This document shows positions 31,797 to 41,045 of a stretch of 64,000 nucleotides of DNA, one piece after another; positions within the stretch are counted from its first letter, which is position 1, and each line of letters starts with the position of its first letter. The notes beneath the pieces are model-generated. The model worked only from the letters and a program-made list of their open reading frames with translations, did no database searches and was not told where the DNA came from. Both the position numbers and the translations under genes were made by a program. The stretch lies in NCBI RefSeq assembly GCF_001021505.1, contig NZ_LDPO01000022.1:18050-82049 (forward strand), read 5' to 3'. Source of the stretch: Mycolicibacter heraklionensis (lineage in GTDB: Bacteria > Actinomycetota > Actinomycetes > Mycobacteriales > Mycobacteriaceae).

Positions 31797-34430
31797 ATGC
31801 GCTCCCGACAGGCCATGCTGGTGCTGCTGGCCTCGGCACTGCTGGTCGTCGGGCTAGTCGCGGCCCCGAACACGTCCTACGAATACCGGCCGGCGTTCGT
31901 GACCCATCCGGTCGACTACGTCGACACCCTGATCGGTACCGGAACCGGCGGCAGGGTCGTCGGGGAGATCAACAATTTCCCCGGCGCCTCAGTGCCGTTC
32001 GGCATGGTGCAGTACTCGCCCGACACCGTCGGCACCTACGCCGGATATGACCACGGCGTCGACCAGGCCACCGGATTCAGCGTCACCCACGCCTCGGTGG
32101 GCTGCGCGGCCTTCGGGGACATCTCGATGCTGCCCACCACCACCGAGATCGGCTCGCGGCCATGGGAAGTCACCGAGAAGATCGCCCACGACCGCACCGA
32201 GAGCGGCAGGCCCGGCTACTACACCGTCCGCTTCCCCGAGACCGGCGTGACCGCTGAACTGACCGCCACCACCCGCACCGGCGTCGGCCGGTTCCACTAC
32301 CCGCGCAACGGCGAGCCGGCGCTGTTCTATGTGCGCCCGAGTGCATCGCTGGCAGGCAACTCTGCGGCGACGATCCAGATCGGAGACGACAACACCACCA
32401 TCACCGGAATGGCGGCCAGCGGCGGGTTCTGCGGCAAAAACAACACCTACACGGTGTATTTCGCGATGAAGTTCAACCGTCCGTTCACCGCCTACGGCAC
32501 CTGGGACGGGTACTCGGTCTATCCGGGCACCCGCGGCGCCTACTCCAGCTACATCGGCGACAGCGGCGGGTACGTGCAGTTTCCGCCCGGATCGCTGGTC
32601 GAAGTACAGACCGCGCTGTCCTACGTCAGCATCGACGGTGCGCGGGCGAACCTGGCCGCCGAAGGCAAAGCAGGTTTCGACGATGTGCGCGCCGCATCCG
32701 AACGCGAGTGGAACACTGCGCTGTCGCAGATCCGGGTGGCCGGCCGGGACCGACGTGACCTGACGACGTTCTATACCGCGCTGTATCACGCTCTGCTGCA
32801 CCCGAATACGTTCAACGACGTCGACGGCCGCTACCTCGGCTTCGACAACGCCATCCACACGCTGCCCGACGGGCACACCCAGTACGCGAACTTCTCCGAC
32901 TGGGACACTTACCGGGGATTGGCTGCGCTGCACGGGCTGCTGGTGCCGCAGCGTGCCTCGGACATGGCGCAGTCGCTGGTCAACGACGCCGAACACGCCG
33001 GGGCGTTTCCGCGGTGGGCACTGGCCAACGCCGCCACCGCCCAGATGACCGGCGACAGCGTGGTGCCGTTGATCGTGAACCTGTACGCATTCGGCGCCAG
33101 GGAGTTCGATACGACACGGGCGCTGCACTACATGGTCTCGGGCGCGACCACCGGCGGGGTGGGCCGCGACGGCTACGTCGAGCGTCCGGGCCTGGGCAGC
33201 TATCTGGAACGCGGGTATCTGCCGCAGGCCGGTGGATCCTGCAGGGGGCCTTCGATTCCCAGTGCATCGATCACCCTGGAGTGGTCGGTCGACGACTTCG
33301 CCATCGCCCGCTTCGCCGACGCGCTCGGCCAAAGCGATACCGCCGCGCAATTCCAGCCGAGGGCGCAGTACTGGCAGAACCTGTTCAACCCCACCACGGG
33401 CTACCTCTCGCCCCGCGACGCGGCCGGCTTCTTTCCGGACGGACCCGGGTTCGTCGAACCCGACCCGCGTTGCTTCGGTCAGCTCGGATACGACGAGGGC
33501 AACGCCGAGCAATACCTGTGGTACGTGCCGCACAATGTCGCCGGCCTGGTCACCGCGCTCGGCGGTCGCGGGGCGGCGATCGACCGGCTCGACCGGTTCA
33601 CCAAAAAACTCAACGTGGGCCCCAACCAGCCCTACCTGTGGGCCGGCAACGAAGTGGGCCTGGGCGTGCCCTGGCTGTACAACTACCTCGGCCAACCGTG
33701 GAAGACGCAGCGGCTGGTCGACCGGATCCGCAGCGAACTGTTCGGCCCCACCCCCAACGGCGTACCCGGCAACGACGACCTCGGCGCGATGGCCAGCTGG
33801 TATGTCTGGTCCGCGCTGGGCCTGTACCCGGCCATCCCGGGAACCGCGATCCTGACCGTCAACACCCCGTTGTTCGAAGCGGCCGAAATCGCTTTGGCGC
33901 GCGGCAAATCCATCCGGATCAGCGCGCCCGGCGCTTCCGGATGGCACCGGTTGCGTTATATCGACGGGCTGACGGTTGACGGCCGGCCCACCGAGCAGAC
34001 CTCCCTTCCGGAGTCCGTCATCCGCACCGGCGGTCAGCTCGTCTTCACCCTGTCACGCAAGCCGAACATGCAGTGGGGCAGCGCGGAATCCGCGGCGCCA
34101 CCGTCGTTCGGCGCGGGTGGTCAGGCCGTGGCCGTCAACGTCACACCGGCGGTCGCCGAGATCACCCCCGGCGGCTCGGCGACCGTCACATTCGATGCGC
34201 AACGACTGAGCGCCGGTCCCGACGACTACATGATCACCGGCACCTCCGCCGACGGCAGGATCGCGGTGATGCCGGTTTCGGGCAGGTTCGATGCCGACGG
34301 AGCCGCGCATCGGCGCCTCGAGGTCACGGTGGCCCCATCGGTGCCCACGGGAAGCCATCGACTGGCCTTGACGACAACGGTTGGCCAGAGCACCCGCACG
34401 TTCACGATGCTGATCACCGTCGGCGGATAG
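31797..34430 (+). CDS. Secreted GH92 alpha-1,2-mannosidase-like glycosidase
   Basis: An 877-aa exported protein with an N-terminal signal (RSRQAMLVLLASALLVVGLVA). The family 92 pattern is clear: DYVDTLIGTG, then GASVPFGMVQYSPDT and GFSVTHASVGC in the N-terminal beta-sandwich domain. The catalytic (alpha/alpha)6 domain follows, with NFSDWDTYRGLAALHGL near residue 365, GNEVGLGVPWLYNY, and GNDDLGAMASWYVWSALGLY near residue 660. A C-terminal bacterial Ig-like stretch of about 100 residues is present. GH92 enzymes are calcium-dependent exo-mannosidases; in mycobacteria a likely substrate is host or own mannan/mannolipid. Similar to Rv0584 as I recall it. Confidence 0.9.
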   Translation: MRSRQAMLVLLASALLVVGLVAAPNTSYEYRPAFVTHPVDYVDTLIGTGTGGRVVGEINNFPGASVPFGMVQYSPDTVGTYAGYDHGVDQATGFSVTHASVGCAAFGDISMLPTTTEIGSRPWEVTEKIAHDRTESGRPGYYTVRFPETGVTAELTATTRTGVGRFHYPRNGEPALFYVRPSASLAGNSAATIQIGDDNTTITGMAASGGFCGKNNTYTVYFAMKFNRPFTAYGTWDGYSVYPGTRGAYSSYIGDSGGYVQFPPGSLVEVQTALSYVSIDGARANLAAEGKAGFDDVRAASEREWNTALSQIRVAGRDRRDLTTFYTALYHALLHPNTFNDVDGRYLGFDNAIHTLPDGHTQYANFSDWDTYRGLAALHGLLVPQRASDMAQSLVNDAEHAGAFPRWALANAATAQMTGDSVVPLIVNLYAFGAREFDTTRALHYMVSGATTGGVGRDGYVERPGLGSYLERGYLPQAGGSCRGPSIPSASITLEWSVDDFAIARFADALGQSDTAAQFQPRAQYWQNLFNPTTGYLSPRDAAGFFPDGPGFVEPDPRCFGQLGYDEGNAEQYLWYVPHNVAGLVTALGGRGAAIDRLDRFTKKLNVGPNQPYLWAGNEVGLGVPWLYNYLGQPWKTQRLVDRIRSELFGPTPNGVPGNDDLGAMASWYVWSALGLYPAIPGTAILTVNTPLFEAAEIALARGKSIRISAPGASGWHRLRYIDGLTVDGRPTEQTSLPESVIRTGGQLVFTLSRKPNMQWGSAESAAPPSFGAGGQAVAVNVTPAVAEITPGGSATVTFDAQRLSAGPDDYMITGTSADGRIAVMPVSGRFDADGAAHRRLEVTVAPSVPTGSHRLALTTTVGQSTRTFTMLITVGG

Positions 34431-34450
34431 CCCCCACTATCGTCGAGACG

Positions 34451-34927
34451 ATGACCGTCGAAGAGCGACTGGAAGCCCTCGAACAGATCGAGGCGATCAA
34501 AGCCCTCAAGCACCGCTATTTCCGGGCCTGCGACGCCAAGGACCCCGAAACCTTCCGGGCCTGCTTCATCGCCCGCGGCGCCGACATTCATTACGGACCC
34601 CTGGGCGGGTTCGACGACGCCGACCAGATCGCAGAGGTGTTCACCCGCATCGCGCTGCACACCGTGGACGGCAAACCGGTGATCCTCGATATGCACCACG
34701 GCATGCACCCCGATATCACCGTCACCGGACCCGGCACGGCCACCGGGCGCTGGACGCTGAAGTTTCGCCAGCTCAACATGATCGAGCGCACCGAACGCCT
34801 CCTCACCGGCGAGTACGACGACGACTACGTGATCGAGGACGGGGCCTGGAAAATGGCCCGCAGCCACTTCCGGCAGCTCTGGGTGATCACCCGGCCCCTC
34901 GGCGACGACACCACCGTGGAGATCTGA
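34451..34927 (+). CDS. SnoaL-like/NTF2-fold protein
   Basis: A 158-aa protein with the opening MTVEERLEALEQIEAIKALKHRYFRACD common to the SnoaL_4/NTF2-like family, and IEDGAWKMARSHFRQLW near the end. Members are small dehydratase- or isomerase-like proteins or ligand binders. It lies 1 nt before the SDR gene (TGA then ATG), implying a shared operon and perhaps a shared substrate. No specific activity can be assigned. Confidence 0.8.
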   Translation: MTVEERLEALEQIEAIKALKHRYFRACDAKDPETFRACFIARGADIHYGPLGGFDDADQIAEVFTRIALHTVDGKPVILDMHHGMHPDITVTGPGTATGRWTLKFRQLNMIERTERLLTGEYDDDYVIEDGAWKMARSHFRQLWVITRPLGDDTTVEI

Positions 34928-34928
34928 G

Positions 34929-35765
34929 ATGAGCACACGGATCGCCCTGGTGACCGGCGCCAGCCGCAGCGTCGGCAAGGGCATTGCCCTGGCGCTCGGC
35001 TCGCACGGCTGGACTGTCTACGTCACCGCCCGCGGCGAAGTCGGCGCCGACGGGCCGCTGGATGAGACCGCCCGACTGATCACCGAGCGCGGTGGGCGTG
35101 GCATACCCGTGCAGTGCGACCACCGCGACGACGACCAGATCGCCGCGCTGTTCGCCCGCGTCGCCGACGAGCGGGGCGGCCGGCTGGATCTACTGGTCAA
35201 CAACGTCTGGGCGGCGCCCAAGGGGTTCGCCGGGTTCACCGAGAAGTTCTGGCAGCGGCCGCTTTCCGACTGGGACACCCTGATCGGGGTGGGCCTGCGC
35301 GCCCACTACGTCGCCTCGGTGCACGCCGCGCAGCTGATGGTGGCCCGCGGTGCCGGCCTGATCGCCAACATCTCCTCGTTCGGGGCGCGGGGGCACCTGC
35401 ACTCGGTGCTCTACGGCATGTCCAAAGCCGGGCTGGACAAGATGGCCGCCGACATGGCGGTCGAACTGACCGGTACCGGGGTGAGCGCGGTGTCGCTGTG
35501 GCCGGGCCTGGTGAAAAACGAAGTCATGCAGGGCTTCATGGATCGCGGCCTGGACAACTTCCAGGGCTTTCCGCTGGCCAACGCCGAAACCCCGGAGTTC
35601 ATCGGCCGCGTCATCGCTGCCCTGGCCGACGATCCGGATATCGGCGCCCGCAGCGGGCACACCCTGATCACCGCCGAGACCGCGCTCGACTACGGCGTCA
35701 CCGACCTCGAAGGAAACCAGCCGGACTCGCACCGCACCCTGTTCGGCGGCGGCCCGCTGTATTGA
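34929..35765 (+). CDS. Short-chain dehydrogenase/reductase
   Basis: A 278-aa classical SDR. The NAD(P)-binding motif is TGASRSVGKG (residues 9-18), the structural NNVW segment lies near residue 92, the catalytic Ser is in NISSFG, and Tyr-x3-Lys is YGMSK. It oxidises or reduces a hydroxyl/keto group; substrate unknown. Directly follows the SnoaL-like gene. Converges on the zinc-ribbon SDR, with only 5 bp between stops. Confidence 0.88.
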   Translation: MSTRIALVTGASRSVGKGIALALGSHGWTVYVTARGEVGADGPLDETARLITERGGRGIPVQCDHRDDDQIAALFARVADERGGRLDLLVNNVWAAPKGFAGFTEKFWQRPLSDWDTLIGVGLRAHYVASVHAAQLMVARGAGLIANISSFGARGHLHSVLYGMSKAGLDKMAADMAVELTGTGVSAVSLWPGLVKNEVMQGFMDRGLDNFQGFPLANAETPEFIGRVIAALADDPDIGARSGHTLITAETALDYGVTDLEGNQPDSHRTLFGGGPLY

Positions 35766-35770
35766 CGGCG

Positions 35771-37189
35771 CTACCAGGGACTCGGCGCGTAATCCTTGAG
35801 GAAACACCCGTACAGATCTTCGCCGGCTTCCCCGCGCACGATCGGGTCGTAGACCCGGGCGGCGCCGTCCACGAGATCCAACGGGGCGTGGAATCCCTCC
35901 TCGGCCAGTCGCAGCTTGGTGGGATGCGGGCGCTCATCGGTGATCCAGCCGGTGTCCACCGCGGTCATCAGGATGCCGTCGTTCTCCAGCATCTCGGCTG
36001 CGCTGGTGCGGGTCAGCATATTCAGCGCGGCCTTGGCCATGTTGGTGTGTGGATGGCCCGGGCCCTTGTAGCGGCGGCTGAACTGCCCCTCCATCGCCGA
36101 CACATTCACCACGTACTTACGGCGGGCCGAAGCCGCCGCCATGGCCGGGCGCAGCCGGCTCACCAGGATGAACGGCGCGGTTTGGTTGCACAGCTGCACC
36201 TCGAGCAGCTCCAGGGCGTCGACTTCGTGCACCCGCTGGGTCCAGCTGTTCACCGCGGCGGTGTCGGGCAACAGCCCACCCGCGTCGATGGCGACGCCGG
36301 CGGCGATCCGTTGCGGGGAGGCGCTGCGGGCGGTCAGGGCCAGTTCGGTCAGCGCGTGCGGCTCCTGGTGCTCGGCCAGGCTGCCGGCCAGCGCCGCCGG
36401 GTGGGCGTCGCTGACGTGGTCGAAGGTGATCACATCAACCAGCTCGCCTGCGGGGGTGCGCTCGGCCTCGATGAGGGCGGCATACGAGCCGGGTGCGCGC
36501 CGCACCGTCTGCGCCGCGTTGTTGATCAGGATGTCCAACGGGCCCTGGGCGGCCACCGTGTCAGCCAGCGCGACGACCTGTGCCGGGTCGCGCAGGTCGA
36601 TACCCACCACCTGCAGCCGATGCAGCCAGTCGGCGTGATCGGGCATGGCGGCGAAGCGGCGCACGGCATCGTTGGGGAACCGGGTGGTGATGGTGGTGTG
36701 TGCACCGTCGCGCAGCAGCCGCAGCGCGATGTACATGCCGATCTTGGCGCGTCCGCCGGTGAGCAGGGCGCGGCGGCCGGTCAAGTCGGTGCGAGCGTCA
36801 CGCTTGGCCCGGCTCATCGCGGCGCAGCCCGGGCAGAGTTGGTGATAGAACGCGTCGACCTGCGTGTAGTGGACCTTGCAGATGTAGCAGGCCTGCGAGC
36901 GCAGCAGTGTGCCTGCCGACGCCCCGACCGTGGCAGACACCAGCGGAATGCCCTGCGTCTCGTCGTCGATTCGGCCCGGCGCCCCGGTGGCCGTGGCGGC
37001 GATGACGGCCTGGTCAGCGGAGCTCACTGCGTCGCGTTTGGCGTTCCGGCGGGCCTTCTTGAGGGCCTTGAACATGCGCGCGGTGGCTCGGCGCACCGCA
37101 ACGGCGTCGGGGTGCTCAGCCGGCAGCGCATCAATCTCGCCGAGCACCTCTAGGCAGGTGGCAAGCCTTTCGGGGTCGATCGCGGTCAC
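35771..37189 (-). CDS. SDR-family protein with N-terminal zinc ribbon and altered catalytic Tyr
   Basis: A 472-aa protein. Residues 1-100 are helical and basic. Residues 102-126 carry a CxxC-x17-CxxC zinc-ribbon-like motif (CYICK, then CPGC). The rest is a Rossmann SDR domain with TGGRAKIGMYIALRLL and LINNAAQTVRR. Where classical SDRs have YxxxK, this reads TNMAK within HPHTNMAKAALNMLTR, so Tyr is Thr; a Tyr lies a few residues earlier (RRYKG). An insertion of about 80 residues separates the NNAA motif and the active site. I have the impression the HTNMAKAAL signature is conserved in actinobacterial and eukaryotic relatives, so this is probably a real subfamily rather than damage. Substrate unknown. 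Confidence 0.75.
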   Translation of the reverse strand: MTAIDPERLATCLEVLGEIDALPAEHPDAVAVRRATARMFKALKKARRNAKRDAVSSADQAVIAATATGAPGRIDDETQGIPLVSATVGASAGTLLRSQACYICKVHYTQVDAFYHQLCPGCAAMSRAKRDARTDLTGRRALLTGGRAKIGMYIALRLLRDGAHTTITTRFPNDAVRRFAAMPDHADWLHRLQVVGIDLRDPAQVVALADTVAAQGPLDILINNAAQTVRRAPGSYAALIEAERTPAGELVDVITFDHVSDAHPAALAGSLAEHQEPHALTELALTARSASPQRIAAGVAIDAGGLLPDTAAVNSWTQRVHEVDALELLEVQLCNQTAPFILVSRLRPAMAAASARRKYVVNVSAMEGQFSRRYKGPGHPHTNMAKAALNMLTRTSAAEMLENDGILMTAVDTGWITDERPHPTKLRLAEEGFHAPLDLVDGAARVYDPIVRGEAGEDLYGCFLKDYAPSPW

Positions 37190-37259
37190 GCCGGAAGGGT
37201 ATCGGGCCTAGTGCCCGATTACCGATTCGCGCAAGATCGCCCATACACTCGCTGACGCA

Positions 37260-38900
37260 ATGACCGACAACGCCCTGGATTCGCCGACGGTCGCCGCCGC
37301 GGCGCAAACGGGCCGGATCGCCTCCGAAGCGGGCCGCCGCCGAACCTTCGCCGTCATCAGCCATCCCGACGCCGGCAAATCCACCCTGACCGAGGCGCTG
37401 GTGCTGCACGCCAAAGCCATCACCGAGGCCGGCGCGGTCCACGGCAAAGCCGGTCGTCGTGCCACCGTGTCGGACTGGATGGAGATGGAGAAAGCCCGCG
37501 GCATCTCGATCACGTCGACCGCCCTGCAGTTCCCGTACCGCACCGCCAAGGGGCAGGACTGCGTCATCAACCTGCTCGACACTCCCGGCCACGCCGACTT
37601 CTCCGAAGACACCTACCGGGTGCTGACCGCCGTCGACTCCGCCGTCATGCTCATCGATGCCGCGAAAGGCCTTGAGCCGCAGACCCTCAAGCTGTTCCAG
37701 GTGTGCCGTCATCGTCGGATCCCGATCATCACCGTGATCAACAAGTGGGACCGACCCGGCCGGCATGCCCTGGAGTTGATGGACGAGATCCATACCCGCA
37801 TCGGGCTGCGCCCCACCCCGCTGACCTGGCCGGTCGGCATCGCCGGAGAGTTCAACGGGGTGCTCGACCGCCCGTCCGGAAACTTCATCCGGTTCACCCG
37901 CACCGCCGGTGGTGCCACCGCGGCACCCGAGGAGCACATCGCCGCGGCCGATGCGCGCGCCGCCGCCGGTACCGACTGGGATACCGCGGTCGAAGAGTGC
38001 GAGTTGCTGTCCGCCGACGGATCCGACTTCGACCGCGAGGCGTTCCTCGACTGCACGGCGACACCGGTGCTGTTCACCTCGGCGGCATTGAACTTCGGCG
38101 TGAACCAGCTGCTCGACGTGCTCACCGAGTTGGCGCCGGCGCCCAGCGGGGCGCTCGACGTCGACGGGGCCCGGCGCGCCACCGACGCACCGTTCAGCGC
38201 TTTCGTGTTCAAGGTGCAGGCCGGGATGGACTCGGCCCATCGCGATCGCATCGCGTTCGCGCGGGTGTACTCGGGAACCTTCGAGCGCGGCGATGTCCTC
38301 ACCCACGCCGCGAGTGGCAAGCCCTTTGTCACCAAGTACGCCCAGTCGGTGTTCGGCCAGCAGCGCTCCACGTTGGACACCGCGTGGCCCGGTGATGTGA
38401 TCGGGCTGGCCAACGCCGCCGCCCTGCGTCCGGGCGACACGCTGTATTGCGATGTGCCCGTGCAGTACCCGCCGATCCCGAGCTTCTCGCCGGAGCATTT
38501 CTCCGTGGCACGCAACGTCGATCCCAGCAAGCACAAGCAGTTCCGCCGCGGCATCGAGCAGTTGGACCAGGAGGGCGTGGTGCAGGTGCTGGTCTCCGAT
38601 CGCCGCGGTGAGCAGGCGCCGGTGCTTGCCGCGGTCGGGCCGATGCAGTTCGAGGTGGCCGCACACCGGATGGCCAGCGAAATGGGCGCGCCGATCACGC
38701 TGGAACCGCTGCCGTATCAGGTCGCCCGCATCGTGGATCCCGGCGACGTCGACTTCGTCAGCAAGCAGTCGTTGGCCGAAGTCTTGACCCGCACCGACGG
38801 CGTTCACCTGGTGTTGTTCTCCAACGCTTGGCGCCTGCAGGGGTTTCAGCGCGACAACCCCGATGTGCAGCTGCGGTCCTTGGTGGCCGCGGAGGGGTAG
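37260..38900 (+). CDS. prfC: Peptide chain release factor 3
   Basis: A 546-aa translational GTPase. G1 is SHPDAGKST, switch II/G3 is DTPGHADFSED, and G4 is NKWDR; the pattern AVHGKAGRRATVSDWMEMEKARGISI is typical of RF3. It recycles RF1/RF2 from the ribosome after termination. The ATG at 37260 is 10 nt after a TACACT -10-like element, so the message may be nearly leaderless. A small inverted repeat (ATCGGGC/GCCCGAT, 37201-37219) precedes it. Confidence 0.95.
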   Translation: MTDNALDSPTVAAAAQTGRIASEAGRRRTFAVISHPDAGKSTLTEALVLHAKAITEAGAVHGKAGRRATVSDWMEMEKARGISITSTALQFPYRTAKGQDCVINLLDTPGHADFSEDTYRVLTAVDSAVMLIDAAKGLEPQTLKLFQVCRHRRIPIITVINKWDRPGRHALELMDEIHTRIGLRPTPLTWPVGIAGEFNGVLDRPSGNFIRFTRTAGGATAAPEEHIAAADARAAAGTDWDTAVEECELLSADGSDFDREAFLDCTATPVLFTSAALNFGVNQLLDVLTELAPAPSGALDVDGARRATDAPFSAFVFKVQAGMDSAHRDRIAFARVYSGTFERGDVLTHAASGKPFVTKYAQSVFGQQRSTLDTAWPGDVIGLANAAALRPGDTLYCDVPVQYPPIPSFSPEHFSVARNVDPSKHKQFRRGIEQLDQEGVVQVLVSDRRGEQAPVLAAVGPMQFEVAAHRMASEMGAPITLEPLPYQVARIVDPGDVDFVSKQSLAEVLTRTDGVHLVLFSNAWRLQGFQRDNPDVQLRSLVAAEG

Positions 38901-38908
38901 CTCGGCCG

Positions 38909-39790
38909 CTAGGTGCGCAACCGCACCATTCGCGTCGTCGAACTCTCGTCGAGCTCCACCAGGTCCGAGTAGGACCGCAGGAAGTCGCTGAATGACTTGT
39001 ACCCCAGGGCTTTCTCGCTGAAGGAGGGGTCCATGCGCTTCATCTGGGCCTTGACCGACGAGTTGTGCAGCCACTCGACGTCGTCTTTCTCCAGGCCGAT
39101 CTTCAGGGCGCGGATGAGCAGTCCGGTGGCGGTGTCCTGCGGATCCGGTTGTGGCGGCTCCTCGGGCTCCTCTTTGGTTTGGCGGGTGCGCCGCTTCGGT
39201 CCTGCGTCTGCGTCGGCGGCCGCCGGCGCGGGCTCGAACACCGGCACTCCGGGCAGTGCGTCATAGCTGACGAAGTCGTCGCAGGCCGCCGCCAGCGCGC
39301 GGCTGGTCGAGCCGGCCACCCCGATCCCGACGACATAGCGGCCCAGACGTTTACAGCGCTGCGCCAGCGGGATGTAGTCGGAGTCGCCCGCCACGATCAC
39401 CACGTGGGTCAGATCAGGCAGCCGGAACATGTCCTCGACCGCGTCGACGGCCAACCGGATGTCGGCGCCGTTCTTGCCGTAGGCGGCCGCCGGGAACAAC
39501 TGCACCAGGTCGACCGCTCGTCCCACCAGTTGCGCGCGGTAGCCGGTGTTGACCTCGGCTGACCAGTCGGCGTAGGCGCGGGTGAGCACCAGCGTCCCGA
39601 ACGACGACGCGAAGTCGATGATCGCCCCGACGTCGACGGTGGCTCGGGCGAGGCGTTCCGGGTTCTTGGCCAGGCCCTTGGCCTTGTCCTTCTGAAACGA
39701 ACTGCGCCCGTTGACCTGGTCGTAGCGGGAGATCACGATGTTGTCGAAGTCGAGGTAGACCGCGACGCGGGTGTCTCCGGATTCCGTCAT
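38909..39790 (-). CDS. NYN-domain ribonuclease with C-terminal OST-HTH/LOTUS-like domain
   Basis: A 293-aa protein. The PIN-like NYN domain (residues 8-165) has the acidic metal-binding residues in VYLDFDNIV, GADIRLAVDAVEDM and VAGDSDYIPL. A charged, proline-rich linker (about 175-210) leads to a helical C-terminal domain (GLLIRALKIGLEKDD through SYSDLVELDE) of the OST-HTH type, which binds RNA. Together this suggests an RNA-processing nuclease. ATG 39790 gives the standard start; longer frames are non-conserved. Confidence 0.85.
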   Translation of the reverse strand: MTESGDTRVAVYLDFDNIVISRYDQVNGRSSFQKDKAKGLAKNPERLARATVDVGAIIDFASSFGTLVLTRAYADWSAEVNTGYRAQLVGRAVDLVQLFPAAAYGKNGADIRLAVDAVEDMFRLPDLTHVVIVAGDSDYIPLAQRCKRLGRYVVGIGVAGSTSRALAAACDDFVSYDALPGVPVFEPAPAAADADAGPKRRTRQTKEEPEEPPQPDPQDTATGLLIRALKIGLEKDDVEWLHNSSVKAQMKRMDPSFSEKALGYKSFSDFLRSYSDLVELDESSTTRMVRLRT

Positions 39791-39857
39791 GGTCTCAGTG
39801 TGACGCACCACTGGTCTCATCCATAACTGGTTGGCGGGGATGGGGGAGGTGCCCACC

Positions 39858-39932
39858 TTTGAGCGACAACCGCGAGTGCGTCGCGGGGTGGGTGCAATTA
39901 CGCGCCGGGTTGGGGTGACGTTGTCGCGCAGA
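39858..39932. repeat. Short intergenic inverted-repeat element, related to 52534-52767
   Basis: A 75-bp intergenic segment bounded by TTTGAGCGACAAC (39858-39870) and the inverted GTTGTCGCGCAGA (39920-39932). The end sequences share the GCGACAAC core with the longer element at 52534-52767, but the middle is different and lacks the 23-bp tandem repeat. Confidence 0.5.
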
Positions 39933-39985
39933 GGCGGGCAAATGTCCACATGGTTCGGCCCGGCGGCCCGCCGTCGGCGACGTGC

Positions 39986-40294
39986 CTAACTGGCCCGGTA
40001 CCAGCGCGGAATCAGCTCCGGGTCCGGCAGCGGGTACTGCCCGAAGAACCCGCGCGGGTCGCCGCGCAACACCTGGGCGTTCTGAACGTCGGCGCGCTGG
40101 CGGATTTCGCTTAACCGGGTCCATTCGGCTGCGCGGTACGCGGTGTAGCTGCGCATCAGCCGGCGCGTGACGATCACCAGCAAGGTGATCACGGCGCCGG
40201 CCAGAATGAGCCAGCGCAGCCACCACAGCAACGCGATGAACACGAGAATGGCGAAGCCCGTTCCGTTGCTGCCCGACTGTTTGCGATTCCCCAT
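39986..40294 (-). CDS. Small membrane protein
   Basis: A 102-aa protein with one or two hydrophobic helices (about residues 13-45, interrupted by WWLRW) and a cytosolic tail. The tail segment RLSEIRQRADVQ...LRGDPRGFFGQYP resembles that after the membrane helix in the protein at 4534-5445. The tail ends in PRWYRAS. No known function. Confidence 0.7.
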   Translation of the reverse strand: MGNRKQSGSNGTGFAILVFIALLWWLRWLILAGAVITLLVIVTRRLMRSYTAYRAAEWTRLSEIRQRADVQNAQVLRGDPRGFFGQYPLPDPELIPRWYRAS

Positions 40295-40334
40295 GGTCGC
40301 GACGGTAAGCCTGGGGTGTGACAGATCGGGGCGA

Positions 40335-40733
40335 CTAGCGACCCGGGGAAACGGTCGGCAGGCCGATGGCTTCGGCGGCCGCGAGCAGGCGTTCGTCGTA
40401 GGCGACGAACGCCGTTAACCTGGCGCCGAACACCGCGTGGCCGGTCGCCAGATGGATGGCGTCCAGGGATCGCAGCGTCGGGTCGGGTAATGCCGCAGCG
40501 GCGGCCCGAACCACCTCGTTCACCTCGTAGCGGGAGACCCGTGCCAGCGTTGCCGGGGCATCGACCAGCAACGACGGCTCCGCCCGTCGGATAGCGCGAG
40601 GCAGTTCGGCCTCGATCAGCGTTGAGGACACCCATGGCGTTGGCTGCTGTGCGGCAAGCCAGTCGACGAGCGCATCACTCTCCGGTTCACGCCGGATGAG
40701 CTTCACCAGAGCCGACGTGTCCAGATACAGCAT
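40335..40733 (-). CDS. vapC: VapC-type PIN-domain ribonuclease toxin (second pair)
   Basis: A 132-aa PIN toxin: Asp5 (LYLDTSALVK), Glu in TLIEAEL, Asp in LRSLDAIHLAT and Asp in VAYDERLL are all present. Likely an active RNase controlled by the upstream Phd/YefM-type antitoxin. Start overlaps the antitoxin stop (TGATG). It differs from the 5724-6122 toxin in sequence and in antitoxin class. Confidence 0.9.
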   Translation of the reverse strand: MLYLDTSALVKLIRREPESDALVDWLAAQQPTPWVSSTLIEAELPRAIRRAEPSLLVDAPATLARVSRYEVNEVVRAAAAALPDPTLRSLDAIHLATGHAVFGARLTAFVAYDERLLAAAEAIGLPTVSPGR

Positions 40734-41011
40734 CAGTAGCGCTCGTCATCCCGCATCTGGCGGAGCAGTTCCCCTGCCTCGTGATCGGTACGAACCGGAC
40801 CCGTTGGGCGAGGCACCGGCCCGCTGAGGGTCGCCGGATGAAGTTGCCCCGCCTTGATCATCTCGGCTAGTGGACTGTCCTGGGCGGGGACAAGGCGGGC
40901 GACTACCGTTCCCCGCTCGGTGATGTCCAGATGCTCGCCGCGCTTGACCCGCGCCAGTACACCGGCGGTGTTCTGGTTCAGCTCGCGTACCGGCACTTCA
41001 GACACGCTCAT
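40733..41011 (-). CDS. vapB: Phd/YefM-type VapB antitoxin (second pair)
   Basis: A 92-aa antitoxin with the Phd/YefM pattern VPVRELNQNTAGVLARVKRGEHLDITERGTVVARLVP. The N-terminal half binds operator DNA and the C-terminal tail (after about residue 55) should bind VapC. The ATG at 41011 is only 3 nt from a perfect palindrome, so the transcript is probably leaderless or starts inside the operator. No ribosome site is visible, consistent with leaderless initiation. Confidence 0.87.
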   Translation of the reverse strand: MSVSEVPVRELNQNTAGVLARVKRGEHLDITERGTVVARLVPAQDSPLAEMIKAGQLHPATLSGPVPRPTGPVRTDHEAGELLRQMRDDERY

Positions 41012-41014
41012 ATC

Positions 41015-41034
41015 GTACTACGAATTTGTAGTAC
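41015..41034. promoter_or_regulatory. Palindromic operator of the second vapBC pair
   Basis: A perfect inverted repeat with 7-bp arms, GTACTAC-GAATTT-GTAGTAC (plus strand), immediately before the antitoxin start. Symmetry and position suit a Phd/YefM-VapC autoregulatory site. It also lies just upstream of recD's stop, in a convergence-free 34-bp gap. Confidence 0.6.
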
Positions 41035-41045
41035 ACGGCCAGCCT

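Noticed and set aside
35114..37153. Plus-strand 679-codon frame spanning the SDR gene and the opposite strand of the zinc-ribbon SDR
   Set aside because: It crosses two well-supported genes in unrelated frames and encodes only low-complexity Arg/Gly/Ala sequence.
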